From contig NC_052027.1 in NCBI RefSeq assembly GCF_015832195.1, forward strand, positions 4,418,649-4,482,648: a stretch of 64,000 bases of DNA, in the 5' to 3' direction. Below are positions 1 through 10,762 of this stretch, one piece after another. The notes beneath the pieces were generated by a model that saw only the letters and a program-made list of their open reading frames with translations, was not told the origin of the DNA and did not search any database. Each line of letters begins with the position of its first letter. Within the stretch, counting starts at the first letter, position 1. Made by a program: the position numbers and the translations under genes. Origin of the DNA: Motacilla alba alba (Eukaryota > Chordata > Aves > Passeriformes > Motacillidae).

Positions 1-1098
1 AAGATTTTATCATCAGAGTACTTTGGTGGCTCCTCTCTGCTGTAAACCCTTGTCACACCAACCCCAATGAAGCCAACAGCATCAAACAAAAATGCAGCAA
101 TGACACATGTGAAACTAGGAGAGAGGTTTTCCCATACATCCCTGCTAGGAAGACAGAAAGGCTGTTTTTGTGCTGCAATCAGAAGGGTGATCTGATAAAG
201 TGCTTTGCTGAGAGCCCTTCTGCAGAGATAAGCCCATCTGCTCCAGAAACAATGCACAAGGAAAAACAAGGCAAACCCCAAACAAACAAGCAACCCCTGG
301 CTCATCAGGATGTATGAGTGAGGAGTTTAGACTGGATATATTTAAACTGATTGCCAGAGCTGTTTCCCATATATATATATATATGTGTGTGTGTGTGTTT
401 GTGTGTGTATTTTACGTATGCTTGCATATAATTATTTTCAGGTGGTCAGTGCAGATCAGACACTGGACACAAACTGATTTTCCTGCTGTTCCTAGGTGCT
501 GCATTTAGAAGTGGCACTATCTTGGCTACTTCCCAAACTCCACAGATCTTCCTGAACTATTAACCTGCTCTTCAGTGGGGAAGATAAGTCTGGTGATGAA
601 AAAGAGGAGTACTAACATGTTCTCTTAGATTTTGAGTAGATCAGTTCAACCGAATTCAGCTGACTCGCCAGGATTACCAAGGTGAGGGTGGAGATGCTTT
701 TCCACTTTGGCTGAGACTCAGTTTGGTTGGAAGCAGAGCTGTGTCCTTTGAAGACTGCAAAGTATCTGCCAGCAGTGCATCTACTACTCATCAGCTAAAC
801 TATCAGTAAACATTGACACCAATGGGTTCCTAATTTGGAATTATTTCCCTTATATGACAGAGCTGGAGTGTGCTCATGTATTTCTTGACAGGAAATAATG
901 CAAACCCGTGGGTTTGTAGTTTGGCTTCTACAAAGCTCCAGTGGTTCTCAGCTGATTTGGAGAAACAAAACACTCCTGGTCAAAACACTCCTGACCTATG
1001 TCTATTATCTCATAACCAAAATTTTGTTGATTGCTTCTACCCATGGCTCCTGGTGAGTGACATTTTATCAGCTGACATTACAGGCCATACAGAGCAGT
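1..1098. other. non-coding unique sequence, left edge
   Basis: No gene is supported here. Open frames are short (at most 77 codons) and lack recognisable domains or splice context. The only structured element is the TA/TG run listed separately. The rest is single-copy-looking AT-rich DNA with occasional short A-runs. Confidence 0.7.
368..410. repeat. TA/TG compound microsatellite
   Basis: A run of AT dinucleotides passes directly into TG dinucleotides. Alternation of purine and pyrimidine is unbroken over 368-398, then a TTT interruption is followed by a further short TG run. It is a compound simple repeat, probably length-variable between individuals. Alternating TG/CA DNA can adopt the Z form; no role is implied here. 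Confidence 0.9.
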
Positions 1099-1205
1099 AT
1101 TAAATTTTAAATTAAATTTAATAATTTAAAAATTTAATAATGAGATAATTTTAATAAAATAATTTAATAATAACATAAAATTTTAATTTAAATTTAAATT
1201 AAAGA
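1099..1205. repeat. AT-only low-complexity block with inverted arms
   Basis: About 105 bases are almost exclusively A and T, built from TTAAATT-type words. The segment 1100-1116 is the reverse complement of 1182-1197 except for one missing base, so the block could extrude a hairpin with about 16 paired bases and a loop of about 65. It lies about 220 bases before a CR1 3' end. It may be degenerate AT simple sequence rather than a mobile element; I see no target-site duplication. Confidence 0.6.
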
Positions 1206-1425
1206 ATTTAAAACTGGCAAAGCCAGGCATTTCTTGAGTAAGAACATAAGGCCATGAGAAGTGGTAGAAAAGATCTTTCTAGCCTGGTATTTCATTGCCA
1301 GGGCTGAGAAGAGAGGCTGTGGGGAAGTGTGCCTGAAGAGGAAAGCCACATGGTGCCTTCTGGGGATGCTCCTGAGGTAGCAAATTGTAGAAGTGTTGTC
1401 AGGAACAGATTTTCTGTGGTACAAG
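1206..1425. other. unassigned sequence upstream of a CR1 end
   Basis: The stretch is less AT-rich than its left neighbour and reads directly into the recognisable CR1 3' end. It may hold a more diverged CR1 part, but I could not align it to the CR1 body from memory. The minus-strand frames here (1194-1424, 1292-1483) overlap repeat DNA and are not credible genes. Confidence 0.4.
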
Positions 1426-1660
1426 GTTTAAATTTGATATTAGGAAGAAATTCTTCTCTGTAAGGGTGGTGAGGCCCTGGCACAGGCTGCCCAGAGAAGC
1501 TGCAGCTGCCCCATCCCTGGAAGTGTCCAAGGCTGGGCTGGATGGGGCTTGGAGCAACCTGGGATGGTGGAGGATGTCCCTGCCCGTGGCAGGAGGTGGA
1601 ACAGAATGAGCTTTAAATGTCCCTTCTCACCCAGGCCATTCTGTTTCTATGATTTTGGGA
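1426..1660 (+). mobile_element. CR1 LINE, 5'-truncated 3' end
   Basis: This is the clearest repeat of the window. It carries in order the avian CR1 3' signature: 'ttaggaagaaattcttct', 'tgtaagggtggtgaggc', 'ctgcccagagaagctg', 'gccccatccctggaagtg', 'ggatggggcttggagcaac', a cttctcacccaggccattct-type closing block and a degenerate TTCTATGATTTT tail. CR1 is the dominant non-LTR retrotransposon of birds and usually inserts as short 5'-truncated copies. Only non-coding 3' sequence remains, with no reverse transcriptase part, so the copy is dead. Orientation is plus. The 5' limit is approximate. Confidence 0.93.
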
Positions 1661-4600
1661 CTAAGAAATAAACATTTTTTTCATTCATTCAGGCATCTTC
1701 ATATTTGACCTCCTCACTGAACTGAACACTGTTTTGAACTACCTCTTTTACTTTGTCTACTTTCTTTTCAAATTACTCTCGGTAACTTTTATTAAATGAT
1801 TACACTTACAATTTAAAAATCACCTGGTTTGCTAAATACCATCATCTGCCTTCTAGATAAAAACCAATAATCCTTGGTGTTTCAATCTAAAATTTAATTT
1901 TGTCTCTGAATTTATTTTAATTTCCTCAGCACTTCTAGATTGCCCTTATTACATGTAGCAAAAATCTTATTTCCAGTCTGGCAGTAGTCCAGAAGTACCT
2001 GCAGACTCAAGACAAGGATTTCCTTGTCCATACCTTGTCCCTATCCCCTTTTCTTGCCACAGAGGACTGATTGCCCATGGACAGATGGCTCCCTGGATGG
2101 CTCCAGTAGGTGCTGAAGAGTTTTGAAATGCAGGCCTCCTGCTATGCCTGTCCCATTTCTTCCTCCAGTGCAGGCAGCCACAGTGGAGAGCAGTTCAAAA
2201 GCAGTTTTCATTTAAGCAAAGCCAGAGTAAAAAAAAAACAAAACTGGAGAGTAAAAATGACACTAAAGTACTCCACAAACCCCAATTCTCCACTTAAAAG
2301 TGGTCACTCAAAGGCACTACAGGGGTAATAGCAAAAATGCCTGGCCATTATCCTGCCACACTGCTGCTCTTTCCTGTTCTGTCTGTGTTGGGACTGATCC
2401 TATTAGCTCCTTTAGGAAAGCAGAGATGTGATTGCAGAGCACTTTTGTGAGGTGGCCAGGGCAGGGACTCCTTTCTGCAAGGCTTATAAATTCTTGAGCT
2501 CTGTCCCAGAGGTAAATAAGTTACTGCAGTAGGAATGATGCTCATACATCAGCCTTCTGCTCTGCAAGTTGTATGGTATCGTTTGTGTTGGGCTGTGACT
2601 TAAAAACCTCAGATCTTTTGATGGTCACAAATGGACTGGAAATAGCAGATGCATTTTTCATAGTAGTTATTGCACGTCTGGAAAAAAGATTGCTGAGACA
2701 AACAGCAAACTACAAGGATCAGAGTCATCTCTGCTGACTAAAAAGGGCCTTAAACACAGTGAGAGCACACCCTGGATGAGATTCCCCTGCTTTGTGCACT
2801 ATTACAGCCTCTGATAGAGCTGTGAGTGTCATTTCTCTCTGTCGTGGAAGCACTCAGGTTGGTGCTGCAGAAAGACATTAACCATCTGAAAGGAAAACCC
2901 CCATTCCTTGTGGAAAACTACCAAGTGTGAGATAATTAAACAGCATTTTGTGAGATGACAGATTTCTTTTCAGAAGTTCCTCCAGCTCCTGTTCCATGTC
3001 TGTGCCACGCTGGGGTTTGGGTGGATGGTTTAACTCCACCCCTGGAGAGCAGACAGGTACAGGGCTGATGTCCCTGGGACCTACCTGGAGGGTGGACAAA
3101 GAGGACTTGGGCTTCCAGTAAGCTTAACCCCTCCACGAGTGTGAATTGATCACCTCACATTAAAAAAAAGAAAAAGCCAATTTTGCATCTGACCTGCTCA
3201 CCCTCCTATGACGACATGACATCTTAAAATCATAGTGAGTATTAGAAAAATTATGTTTTAAATATGGGCCTTTGTATCTTTTATCACATTCCCTCCTGCT
3301 GTGCTTATTACCTAATAATTTTTGACACTAGTGATTAAATATAAAATTTTTACATTTTATGATTCTATTTCAAATACACAATTGCCAGCATATATATCAA
3401 GGCCAAAATTAGGCTCTTCTTAAAGAATCTGTAATTATATTTATGCATTAAAATGTCAGCTGTTTAAAATGAGTGATTTCAAACAATATTTTTATGTAAT
3501 TATTTTAAAAATCAAACTATTAATCAGACTTTATCGTCAATCTCAACTAATGGCTTGCTTTTCAATATTTTAGACCACACAGGAAGTTCTCTAACTTGAA
3601 TAATCTTTATCAGCAATTTAAACACTTATTTAAACAACAATCACAACTCAAATGGTGAGCACACTCAGTAAACAGAATCTCCTCAGCAGCAGAATTCAGC
3701 TGAGAGTAGGAGCAAACTCCATCACTGAGAAAGCACTTTGTGGTTTACAGTTCTGTGCAACACTCAAAATATGAGAGAAAGGAAAAATGAGACCTTTCTT
3801 GAGGAGGTCAGGAGCAGGAAACTTAAAATTTTATTTCAACAATGATTTATTTTTCTGGCGTCTATTTCCTAGATCTTTTTTTTATACACTTGCTTAGGAG
3901 GCCAGATCTCCCTTCCAGTCAACAATATATAAACAAAATAATCTTCGAGTTCTGTTCTTCCCTAAAATGGTGTTGCTTTTGCACTTAGTAGATGTCACAG
4001 AGCCAAGCTGGATCCCTGAGTCAGTGATGTTGCTGTTTACTCAAATGCCACTGGGTATACGAATCACATTTGAAGTAACGGATATTTTTAATATCCCAGA
4101 TGATGAGCTCACATAGCACAATAATTTCAGGCCAACAGCAAATCCCAAAGAATTTAGGATGTGGCAGCCAGCGAAGATGCTTGGCTGGAACACCTCGAGA
4201 AGAATGATTTAAAAGAGTGGGAGTTAATTTATAAGTTTTTAAACAGTGTGCCAAGGGAAAAATAAGTCTTCTGTACATCTGCCTACATTTTTTTGAGATC
4301 AGATTTCAGTGACTGAATGATAAAACAAAATGAAACAAAACAGGGAAAAAAGAAAAAAAGAAAAAAAACCTAACCAAAACCAGGTGAGCGGATTTGCATG
4401 GGAGGCAATTTATTCTTTAGTTTGCCTGCAGGAGGAAAACAAAGTGATATTGCAATTTGATAAGTACATACTTTCAAATATTACACCTAGCTCAATCACA
4501 AATATGGATTTCTGGATCTTAACTGCAGCTTTTAATTCTGCTTTGACAAATTTATGTAAATAAATAGTCCTGGAACGGACAATCCCTGGAAGTCTTAATC

Positions 4601-5002
4601 TCTTTTATGTAATCTTTGCCTGAGCTTCCCCACTGGAGGCTATCTGTAAACTGGCTGTGAATTATTGCTCGTGCTTGTTTCCCTCCTGAGCAGCTCTCCA
4701 GGTGACTACAGCTGCTGTTTAAAGAAGGCACTGGTTTTTTGTCTATCTCAAAATGCAAAGGTGGCTGTGGCATTTTTTGTAATTTTGTCAATTATCAGGT
4801 ATGATTCCTGCATTTTTCTCACTCCTTACCTGTGGAATTACATTTGAAACAGATTGAATTCTTCTATTAGCTCTGGGTTAACCATACCCAGAAAAAGCAA
4901 TGGTGACTTAGCTACACTGCCACACTACTCTTGGTCACACTTGATTTCCACCCAAAATTATAATTCAGTCCATATATGCTCATACTTGGCTTGGAACATC
5001 AC
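1661..5002. other. non-coding unique sequence
   Basis: About 3.3 kb of AT-rich DNA without a supported gene. The frames present (up to 85 codons) are scattered on both strands and mutually overlapping. The subregion 3240-3660 is particularly AT-rich, with many TTAAA and ATTTT words. A purine tract of A-runs broken by single G lies at about 4345-4369. Confidence 0.6.
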
Positions 5003-5148
5003 TTGTCCCAATCCTGGAGTAATCCAAGGCTAGGTTGGACAGGACTTGGAGCAACCTGGGATAGTGGAAGATGTCCCTTCCCTGACAGGGGGTGGAACTG
5101 GATGGGTTTCAAAGTGAATTCCAAACAAACCATTCTGTGATTCTATGG
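5003..5148 (+). mobile_element. CR1 LINE 3' end, short fragment
   Basis: The fragment holds the last part of the avian CR1 3' end: 'ccaaggctaggttggac', 'cttggagcaacctggga', 'agtggaagatgtcccttcc', a 'cagggggtggaactggat' block and the tail 'ccattctgtgattctatgg'. It shares that order with the copies at 1426-1660 and 32766-32966 but starts later, so it is more strongly 5'-truncated. The segment before the tail is altered (fused 'gggtttcaaagtgaattcc' in place of the usual ctttaaggtccc). Non-coding and inactive. Confidence 0.9.
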
Positions 5149-6260
5149 TGATGCTTAGCCCACATTTGCCAAAGGGTCCATGAACCCCATTGAACACGGC
5201 TTAGTCTCTGAATTTGTAACAAAAGCTCAAACAAAGCTACTTTCCCCTGCTGCAGTTTGTTTTTTTTTTTAAGGAAACTTTATCATTATTCTAGGAATCA
5301 ACATTCTACTTGCTTAGAGGGTAGTGAAAAATTATTAAAATAATAAGACTGAACAGAGAAACAGTGAAAATTAATCTGCCCAAGACTGAAAGACTTTTTC
5401 ATGAAATTAAAGACTTGTAAATAAAGTATTTCAGATGCTTTAAACTTAACAATGAGGATGACACTTCAGGCTGGATTACAAGACTTCACCCATACGTTCC
5501 AGTGGCCTCCAGACAGATAGCCAAGGAATAAAATTACAAAGGGATTTTCAAATTATAGATCTGTCATAGGGCAAAGTTTGATTATTTTGATGAATTTGGC
5601 TCAGACAGCAAAGGTATAGCTGCAGGTAAAAGAGACCACACCTTCATGTAGTACTTTTCCATGCTTTTTGGTAGAAAATGATTGCTGTTACTGGAAAGGA
5701 ATAACTACTCTTTCTGAGTGCTGGCGAGTCCCAGTCAAACTCGATGGCACCAAAGTAAAAAACAGCATGAGGTTGAAAGCAGCAATAAAGAAAACACCAC
5801 CAGGTATTATTACATACTACAGGATCCCCTAATTCAAGCAGTAATACTTTCAGTACCCTTTGATTCACTGGACAGGTAATTCTGCGAGGACTGAACTGCA
5901 TCTCCAACTCACCCAGAAATGTGGGATACACCAGGAAAGTACATTTTTGAATAGAAATCAGAAATGTGAACTGTTCCCCTGCCTATTACATTGCCAGGTT
6001 TGCTTCATATATGGTGAGGAGGGTGTTCTTTTTTTGTCCCCACAGCCATGGTAAAGCATTTGGTGCACACTGAGAGCTCCTTGCTCACCGACAGTGCAGG
6101 CAGTTGGCTCTGCTTGGAGATTTCCTGACTTTTAAGGCTGCGTTCTTCCAGCCAGTCTTGCTGTAGTTTAAACTGCATTGTATGAGTTTCCCTTTCCTTT
6201 TTGGAATAGTATAATTTGCTTCATAAATTACATATGGTGGAAGCCTGTTGAATGAATAAC
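5149..6260. other. non-coding unique sequence
   Basis: No supported gene. A T-run lies near 5261. The longest frame (5644-5931, minus, 95 codons) has no recognisable feature. It is best read as unique AT-rich intergenic or intronic DNA. Confidence 0.6.
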
Positions 6261-6407
6261 CTTGTTGCACAGAAAATTAATTCTTTTGACAGGTTTATTC
6301 CTTTAACAGATATTTGGTGGAGGATTTTACTGCATTATTGTATATATTGTGGCTTGCTGCACAGAAAATGTTTCACAGTATTTCAGCAGATTTATTCCTT
6401 TAACAGA
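6261..6407. repeat. diverged local direct duplication
   Basis: Two direct copies about 92-97 bases apart share 'cttgNtgcacagaaaat' (6261 and 6353) and 'tttattcctttaacaga' (6294-6310 and 6391-6407). The parts between the matching words differ in length and sequence, so this is an old imperfect tandem duplication or two copies of a short unknown repeat. A 64-codon frame crosses it (6252-6446) but gains nothing from the duplication. Confidence 0.6.
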
Positions 6408-7716
6408 AATAACTATTCCTGTCCGTTTACCATTTGTTACCTATGAAATAAATTTCTTAGCTACAGATTCTTAAAAGAGGCTCACTTGTTTTGCTCTTGT
6501 GTTTCATTTCAGTGCAGAGAAAATACATTTTCCCTTCAATCAGCATTCATTTAAATACATGGTAATATATACAGTTGTAATGAACCATATTTTGTTTGAT
6601 TATGTTAATCTCTAACAGTGTTAATTTCCTTATATATATGTTTATGTGATTTTTTTTTTAAATTAACTTTTTACCATGCCTTACTAGAATATCTTGGATT
6701 ATTTAAGGCTCTGCACACTATCTTGGCATGAGAATTACATAGCACAGATAGCACGACAGCAAAGGAAGTCAGATTGAGTGCCACATGACCTGATTTAAGC
6801 AAGGCTAATTATGTAATTAAGATATTGAAACAGGAGCCAGATTCTCTGAGTGCTGCTACTAGTTTCGCCAAGAACCTCCAGTGGGACATTTAGCATTTAG
6901 CTTTTCTGTTCACTAGTTTTCCCTGCCGTGAAGGGGGGGTTCTGATATTCAAAAAGCAGAATTTTCAGGAGAAAGCTGCTCTGGGTGCACTGCCCACTGC
7001 ACACCACACCTCAGATGTGCAAAGTCATCTAAAATAATTCCAGTTTTCATTTTTAATTTAATTTTTTTTTAATTTAGGAAAGATTGGGTTGATTTTTTTT
7101 TTTTTCCTCTTTTCCCCACCTCCATCTCCTTCTTCCTTGATTATCTGGATGCTTAATTTAGGAAATTCAAGTTCTGTTGCTTTGAGATTTAGATTTTGGT
7201 GGATAATCAGCTTCAGGAAACTGATGCTCTGAGTGTGTCAGTGATGTCTACCCTACATTATACTGGGACCCAAGAAATAAGAGACAAAGAAAATAGACAT
7301 GACAGGAGTTTACGACTGACTTCTCACAAGATATCAAGACAAGAGACACTTGTGTTATATCAGTACAAACGTCTGCACAGCCAATAAACTTCTCCAAATA
7401 AATGTTTGTAGACTGCTGACATAAAAGAATTAAAAAGAAGGGGAAAAAGAAGGAACAGCAACTGATTTTTTTCATAGCATGAAGTTTTTTTCAGTATTTT
7501 CTTATCAATGCCTGTATACTTGAAACATCAGAACTTTCCTGTCCAAGACTACAGGTCTTCCTTAAGCTGAGCAACACCATCATAATTTCTACACACTTGG
7601 AAATCAAAACACTTTTTTTCCAAACTCAAAAGCAACCATCCCAGCTGTTCAAGACAGAAAACTGTCCTCAAAGCAAGAGGAAAATATATTAAAAATATAA
7701 ACATGGGTAGATGAGT
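6408..7716. other. non-coding unique sequence with T-rich tracts
   Basis: AT-rich DNA with homopolymer T tracts near 6650, 7062 and 7096. A G7 run lies near 6934. Short frames only (up to 75 codons), none recognisable. Confidence 0.6.
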
Positions 7717-7740
7717 AGATAGATAGATAGATAGATAGAT
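7717..7740. repeat. (AGAT)6 tetranucleotide microsatellite
   Basis: Six perfect AGAT units are flanked by degenerate units (GTAGATGAG before, GGATAA after). GATA-type tetranucleotide runs are common length-variable loci in birds. Confidence 0.93.
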
Positions 7741-10587
7741 GGATAATTTTGTCTGGAAGGCTATTAATTAATAATCATATGGTTCTTAGAGAAGAGGAGA
7801 AGGACAGCGGCACACACAAGATCCCAGTCCATCACAAAAATAGGCTCTATGTAAAAATCATGTTTGCTTTCTTTAATCTTGGGGTAAATTCAGGATTACA
7901 TTTGGCTCCAGTATCATATTCTTCTAAAATCCTTTTAAACACTTATCCTTGGACTGCTTTCATGGCTCTGATGTGTGAAAAATTACAAAATAACGTAGTG
8001 AATGTAAAATCAGAGACACGACAAGGTGATGCCAGTGTGGAGGGACTGCAGTTTGGAGTGGTGGAGAACATGGCATGGACAGCCACCATCTCATACCCAG
8101 AATCTACACATGTGTGGATTTCCATGCTGGAGCATTTCAGAGGCCCTGCTCAGTCCATTTTCTGCTCTGACCATCAATCTCAACAGCCTGAGGCTGAAGC
8201 ACAGGTCTCTGAAGACAATGGCGTCAACACTTAACCCAAGCAAGTGAAGAAACAGAAGCTTTGATAGGTCACATAAATACTTTGGAGGTGGGTGGGTGAC
8301 AATTTGTAAGACATTGTGAGAGCTTTGGATGACTTCCCTGCCGTCCTGCTGAATTTAGCAGTGCTCAGACTCGTCTGCAGCAGAAACGTGACCTCCCGAT
8401 TTAGATCGCCCAGCTCTCGAATAATGCTCCAGGAATAGGCTTCACACTGCTGACCCAAGCTGATTTGGGGGAGGGATCTGGAAATTCTAATTGCCAGCAG
8501 ACAGGGCAAGAAAGAATGCTCTTTTAATTAATGACTTCTTGCTACGTCAAGACAACTTTGTAAATCCTACTGAGAAGGTAACTCTGGTGAGGCAGAACGC
8601 TCAGGAAAGAAAACTTCACCAACACAAACATCCCAGAAGCCACTCAGTGCTGTATTTCATTGAAAAAAAGAAACAGAGAATCTGACTCACTGCTTCATAA
8701 ACACTGCAAGCTAGAGTTGTATGGCAGGGAAATCATCAAAAATCTAGGCTAGCCTAGGAGTGAATTGTTCCCAGACATACAGACTGATGGCACAGGGACA
8801 TGTGGCACCAACTCAAGTCAATTTCTAGGGGTATGGGAGAAATAATATGGACAAATAATATAGACTGGCTGGACTGTAGGGACTTATTTCAATTGCATTC
8901 CTTGCCCAAAACTTAAATCTGCAAAACACGTGTACAGTAAGATTGTGTTTTAGTCCTGTGCCCACAGCCCCCCCATCATTTCTTCACACCAAATCTGTTC
9001 TTTCTGAATTTTCTCAAGATTAATGAGCAACTCTGCAAGTGGCCACCACGTACTCCTCATTTTGCAATTTCTGGGGAATACCATGTCTCGATTGCTGTTG
9101 TTTAATTATAGGCTAGTAAAAAAATATTCCAAAATTCTCTGAGAGGCCAATAGATATATGGAAAACACATGAATATGCAATTTTAACAGCTGAAACTATA
9201 TATATCTGGCAGACCTTACCTAATGGTTCAACCAAATCCCCTTGGCAAGCTTATGCCAATGTTATTTTTACTGTTTCACTGGTTTGTTATATATGTAAAA
9301 GAATAATATTTTATCCAAGTTTCAAGACAGCTGGTTCATTCATGATAGGCCCAAAAGGCAGCTTTAAAAAGGACAAAAGTAAATTATTTTGTATGGAGTA
9401 GCCAAGAGTCCACCCAGAGGCAACTATTTGTATTTGTCACCTTGAAAATCAAACAAATTGTCAATCAACAAGTTACCCACAACTGAAATTTGAAATGGTA
9501 AATTATATTTCTCTGACAGACACACTGGATTTCATGGGAGAATGACTTCTTTTTCTTTCCCTCACAGGATCCAATCCAAAAAACATAATGTGAGGAAAAT
9601 AGAGAATTATACTTTGAAAGATTTGGAAAATGCAAGTTTGCAATTACAGCAGTGGCAGTTTGGTCTGTGTGGGCCTGTGCACCCATGCAAACACAAACTC
9701 GTCTCTTCTGCTGGACTTGCCGTCATCTGTATTTTCATCCAGCTGTCTTCCTCACAATCATCAAAACATCAGAAATTTGTTGAGGATGACACACCATCGA
9801 CAAGGAGATTTTAGTCATGCCATCAAATTAGAAAATTCTCAATCCTGACTAAGATGCAGCTTGGAAACGAGCTGCCAGCAACACCCTCTGAAGCAGATGG
9901 TTCCCACCACTTGGAATGCTCCTTTCTGTGCACTCCAGTGACTCCTGAAATAACAGAGCTCTACAGATCGGGGAGGGAAGAGGAGTGGAAAGTCAGACAG
10001 TGCTGAGCTCCACTTAGCAGCCTCTTAGCAATGGTTTGGTCAATGCTCCTCTGCCCACTTGAGAAAAATCACTGGCAGGTCATCACTAATGACACGTCTT
10101 TATCCCACCCAGGGCTGTACTACAAACAAACATTGGATATCTTTCAGCCAGTGTGACTCAGACTTGTTAAAAAAGGGATATCAGAGCAGGATGTCATAAA
10201 TTGCAGGCCACTGGCATAGCTCAGCATAACTGAAGCAATAGATGGAACAGAATCTATTGTACAAATTGTCCAAAAAAATGAATTACTTATAAGGGGTCTT
10301 AAAACATGCTGGGAAGTTAGGAATCATGAACAATATCACATGGTGAACAAGGATCATAGTTTTAACATTTTGGATGCTTGATGAAGGGCATAGTTTGCCA
10401 AGAGTTGAGGAAGGTTATCAGTCACATGACATTTTTAAAATCAAAATCTCCTGCCTTTCTAAAATGTTCTTTCTTTAGGCCATGAGTTACAGAGAACAGT
10501 GAAGGAATAGCTAAATGAAATGCTAAGGATTTTGCTCCACAGGATGTCAAATTAGATTATCCACCCTTTAAAGCTATAAATATATGA
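7741..10587. other. non-coding unique sequence
   Basis: No gene is supported. The longest frame (7749-8234, plus, 161 codons) begins just after the GATA run. It has no domain, signal peptide or repeat that I recognise and no convincing splice sites. At 9548-9568 a pyrimidine tract ending in CAG precedes an open stretch of about 30 codons that looks mildly protein-like, but there is no good GT donor. I do not annotate an exon. Confidence 0.55.
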
Positions 10588-10640
10588 ATTATTACACTTG
10601 TTTTACAAATGAGAAAACTGAGGCATAGACAATATCAAAG
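10588..10640 (+). mobile_element. MIR-type SINE core, ancient remnant (first copy)
   Basis: The word 'ttttacaaatgagaaaac' followed by tgaggcatagac matches the highly characteristic core of MIR-class (CORE-SINE) elements, which read ttttacagatgaggaaac then tgaggcacagag. I judged the match by eye against the remembered family core: roughly 26 of 30 positions. MIR amplification predates the split of mammals and sauropsids, and only few traces survive in bird genomes. Only the core is seen; the tRNA-derived head and LINE-like tail are not. A second core follows 100 bases on. A chance match is unlikely for this length but not excluded. Confidence 0.55.
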
Positions 10641-10675
10641 GGCTTTATAAATGTGAACGACTCAATAACATTCTG

Positions 10676-10762
10676 CTATTGTTTATTATCCATATTCCTG
10701 TTTTTAAATGACAGAACGTAGGCACATAGAAATGAAATGACTATCTAAAGTCACACCAGTCT
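10676..10762 (+). mobile_element. MIR-type SINE core, ancient remnant (second copy)
   Basis: This segment follows the MIR core for longer than its neighbour. The order is ctattgtttattatccat, then tgtttttaaatgacagaac, then gtaggcacatagaaatgaaa, then tgactatctaaagtcacaccag. These correspond to the MIR blocks ctattattatcccca, ttttacagatgaggaaac, tgaggcacagagaggtt and aagtgacttgcccaaggtcacacag. It is in the same orientation as the copy at 10588-10640. Either two insertions or a local duplication of about 100 bases could explain the pair. Identification rests on motif order, not on a computed alignment. Confidence 0.6.

Noticed and set aside
7749..8234. 161-codon plus-strand frame as a gene
   Set aside because: Featureless translation beginning next to a GATA microsatellite; no exon boundaries and no family resemblance.
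9542..9814. Exon after the pyrimidine tract ending at 9568
   Set aside because: The acceptor looks good and about 30 codons appear protein-like, but no GT donor of quality follows and the downstream translation is featureless.
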